This document shows, one piece after another, positions 62,107-64,000 of a DNA stretch of 64,000 nt; position 1 is the first letter of the stretch, and every line of letters begins with the position of its first letter. The stretch is from NCBI RefSeq assembly GCF_963675165.1, contig NC_087377.1:7395122-7459121 (forward strand), in the 5' to 3' direction. The notes under the pieces are model-generated. The model was not told the DNA's origin and did no database searches. It saw nothing but the letters and a program-made list of their open reading frames with translations. A program made the translations under genes and the position numbers. Origin of the DNA: Halichondria panicea (taxonomy: Eukaryota; Porifera; Demospongiae; Suberitida; Halichondriidae).

Positions 62107-62345
62107 AATCAGAGGAGGTACGACACGGTCACATGACCAGCCAAAAGGATTATGAATATCATTAACTTGTGACGAAATCATTCAAGACTGCATGTGTACA
62201 TGTACTTTGATAGTGGATTGGTTTGGCGTGTATCTTTCAAGAAATACCGTGACTTGATGTTTCTAAGATCAGGCTGGTTGATTGTTGGGCTTATGCTGAT
62301 GTGAAACAGCTTTTCAACCAACCAACACTTAGATTTTGAGCAGGA
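62107..62345. repeat. Dispersed repeat family B, reverse copy
   Basis: AGAGGAGGTACGACACGGTC, AACCAGCCAAAAGG-like and ATGTTTCTAAGATCAGG blocks match 23480-23690 in reverse complement. Confidence 0.65.
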
Positions 62346-62764
62346 TCATACAGGGGGAAAGGGGGGATATCCCCCCTAGCCCCCCCCCCCCCTTTGAAGT
62401 ACTAGTTGTATGACTAAGTGTCCATAGCTGGGTATTGAGTTGAACTTTTTTTTAGCAAAATTGTCTGGTTACTTTTCTCATTTCCCCCTCTACTTCAAAA
62501 TCCTGTATGACACCCTGTTGAGATATTATTGTGTTTTAGTTGTAGTTTGAGTGTTTAATAAGTTTCGTGCCTGCATTCAGGAATCACTGCCAACATCTGA
62601 GCCTTGATTCTTACAATAAACCTAACTGGTTGATTGTTGGGCTTATGCTGCATGCACACAAAATATAATCAGTATCTAAATTAACACTGAATGCACAAGC
62701 AAGGTTACACTATATATATGTAATAGTTATTACATGGCTATGAGTGCCACAAGCTGTTTATTGG

Positions 62765-63010
62765 CCTGCAGAGGAGGTACAACACTCGGTTAAGCTCACG
62801 TGGCTGCAATTTGTTGCTGGCTAGTAGCTAGAATTTTACAAATATAGATTTGTTGTAAGTATCAAGGCTCAGATGTTGGCAGTGATCCTATATCCTGAAT
62901 GCAGGCACGGAACTTATTAAACACTCTAAAACAGAACTACACTAAAACAATAATATCTCAAAATCTAAGTGGTGCATGGTTGGTTGAAAAGCTATTTCAC
63001 ATCAGCCATG
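62765..63010. repeat. Dispersed repeat family B, uninterrupted junction copy
   Basis: Runs AGAGGAGGTACAACACTCGG, GTTAAGCTCACGTGGCTGC, TTGTTGCTGGCTAGTAGC, CTCAGATGTTGGCAGTGATC without the LINE seen at 20283-23236, so it shows the empty-site arrangement. Confidence 0.65.
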
Positions 63011-63295
63011 CACAGAGTGCTTTAACTTATTCCCAGACACCCAGGCTCCACTATATATAATAATGGCTATATAGTCTGTAAAAGGTGTACGTGTCAATGC
63101 ACTATTACTGCTTATATGCTGTATTTACTCACGTATATGCATGCCTCCATGGCAGGTTTGTATATAACATTTTTTTATCTGTACAATGTAAGTCACGTCT
63201 GTGAACTGTATGAAAGTAAATTTTGGGACTTGACACTACAAACTTGGCTATAGAAGTAGTCTGCAAGAATTTAATTAGCTAAAGGTCAATATGGC

Positions 63296-63458
63296 AAGTG
63301 GTTTCAACATATCTTATTCACAGCCACCTTAACATATTCGAGGCTAAGCTGCTACCACCAACTATAGGATAAGTAAGTTGCCGCCACTTTCGAGGTTAAG
63401 CCGCCACTACCAACTAAACACCGCTGCCTCTACATTTTGGCACTATTCACCCCTCAGA
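63296..63458. repeat. Right half of the GGCGGC foldback family
   Basis: AAGGTCAATATGGCAAGTGG, ATTCGAGGCTAAGC, TTCGAGGTTAAGCCGCCACT and TTTTGGCACTATTCACCCCT follow the order of 18470-18824. Confidence 0.7.
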
Positions 63459-64000
63459 CACAGTTGTATGATTGTGTACAATGTTAAAAATGAAAGTTAT
63501 GGTGTCGTATATTATTTTGATCTTTACCAGTCCCTATACACCATAATCATTGTTCATATAGGTGACTGCATTGTAGCTGTACTAGAGTCTATACAGTCAT
63601 ACTATAACTAGACTGTATTTTCTACTAGATCTATATACTAGCTTAATTGGCATGCACACCTAGTACTAGTATACTTTGATAGATGATTACACTAGTTTGA
63701 CATTCCTTCTGCTTGCAATTGCAGGGACATTCACTGTAGCTGTAAAAGGTAAGTTAGCTATGCATGGTCTATAGGCATTATTTTGCTATTCTGCAATTAG
63801 GTCCCAACATCACCTTGTGTTTGTAATGTTACCATAATTATTCAGAGATTGTGGCTGTAATAATAGTACCATAAAAACTCGATTTAAAGCGACACATATG
63901 TTTTGCAAAAGTAAAGTTTTAAAGTACACAAAAAATTATATGGTGCTAATAATTATGAGCGAAATGTCCAAGTGTCGCTTATTTAGAGGGTCGCCTTAAA
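63459..64000. other. No gene seen at right edge
   Basis: AT-rich with short ORFs only. A possible short exon near 63722-63746 (ending before GTAAGT) cannot be supported alone. Confidence 0.35.

Noticed and set aside
1-64000. tRNA or rRNA genes
   Set aside because: No cloverleaf with A/B box sequence or rRNA core sequence was recognised. The TGGCGACGAGGAT matches are retroelement primer-binding sites, not tRNA genes.

Overview
This is a eukaryotic, invertebrate-type genome segment, most likely from a demosponge such as Amphimedon. The evidence is AT-rich intergenic DNA, short GT-AG introns, an Ig/FN3-like transmembrane receptor gene with small phase-1 exons, and a very dense load of LTR, non-LTR and DNA transposons and MITEs. 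The species call is inference; nothing in the window names the organism. No bacterial-style operons, rRNA, tRNA or CRISPR were seen.

Layout. 0.9-8.9 kb: remains of a receptor-like gene (ectodomain, stalk, TM and tail exons) whose intron before the TM exon holds two nested Ty3/gypsy-type LTR elements. The outer one is internally deleted; the inner one has a 5-bp target duplication and LTRs differing at 3 positions. 9.75-14.1 kb: a third Ty3/gypsy element on the + strand with a truncated 3' LTR. 14.1-20.1 kb: repeat debris (poly-A tail, near-perfect palindrome, integrase fragment, RecQ-like helicase fragment, GGCGGC-rich foldback element). 20.3-23.2 kb: a 5'-truncated CR1/L2-like non-LTR retrotransposon. 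23.7-25.5 kb: an inverted-repeat-framed unit with a decayed unknown ORF.

25.49-47.66 kb is the most striking region: what looks like one ~22-kb DNA transposon. Its two ends are inverted copies of each other for 2.7-3.9 kb. They share an outer terminus, a second inner motif, and subterminal arrays of ~170-bp units (about 9 on the left, 7 on the right) built around GGACCAACGG. They also share what appears to be a first coding exon. Inside lie a + strand multi-exon gene with a Ulp1-like cysteine-protease motif, and a - strand multi-exon gene with SWIM-like and Cys-pair zinc modules. Several MITEs, a 1.7-kb inverted-repeat element and a very young LTR retrotransposon (39.8-45.0 kb) are also inside. 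That retrotransposon has identical 141-bp LTRs, an intact 1405-aa Pol, and a primer-binding site complementary to its own LTR. Both internal genes of the large element carry frameshifts or stops, so this copy is probably not autonomous.

47.9-49.4 kb: MITEs, including one with TTA and one with 7-bp target duplications. 49.44-56.20 kb: an apparently intact 16-exon gene (925 codons by my splice model). It encodes a type I membrane protein with a signal peptide, Ig domain, FN3-like region, TM segment and a long tail with tyrosine motifs, including two ITIM-like sites on duplicated exons. 56.2-64.0 kb: repeats, a decayed reverse-transcriptase ORF (60.9-61.8 kb) and further copies of repeat families seen earlier.

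Most host-like coding capacity is in the receptor gene and its decayed relative at the left edge. Everything else is mobile DNA, much of it nested.
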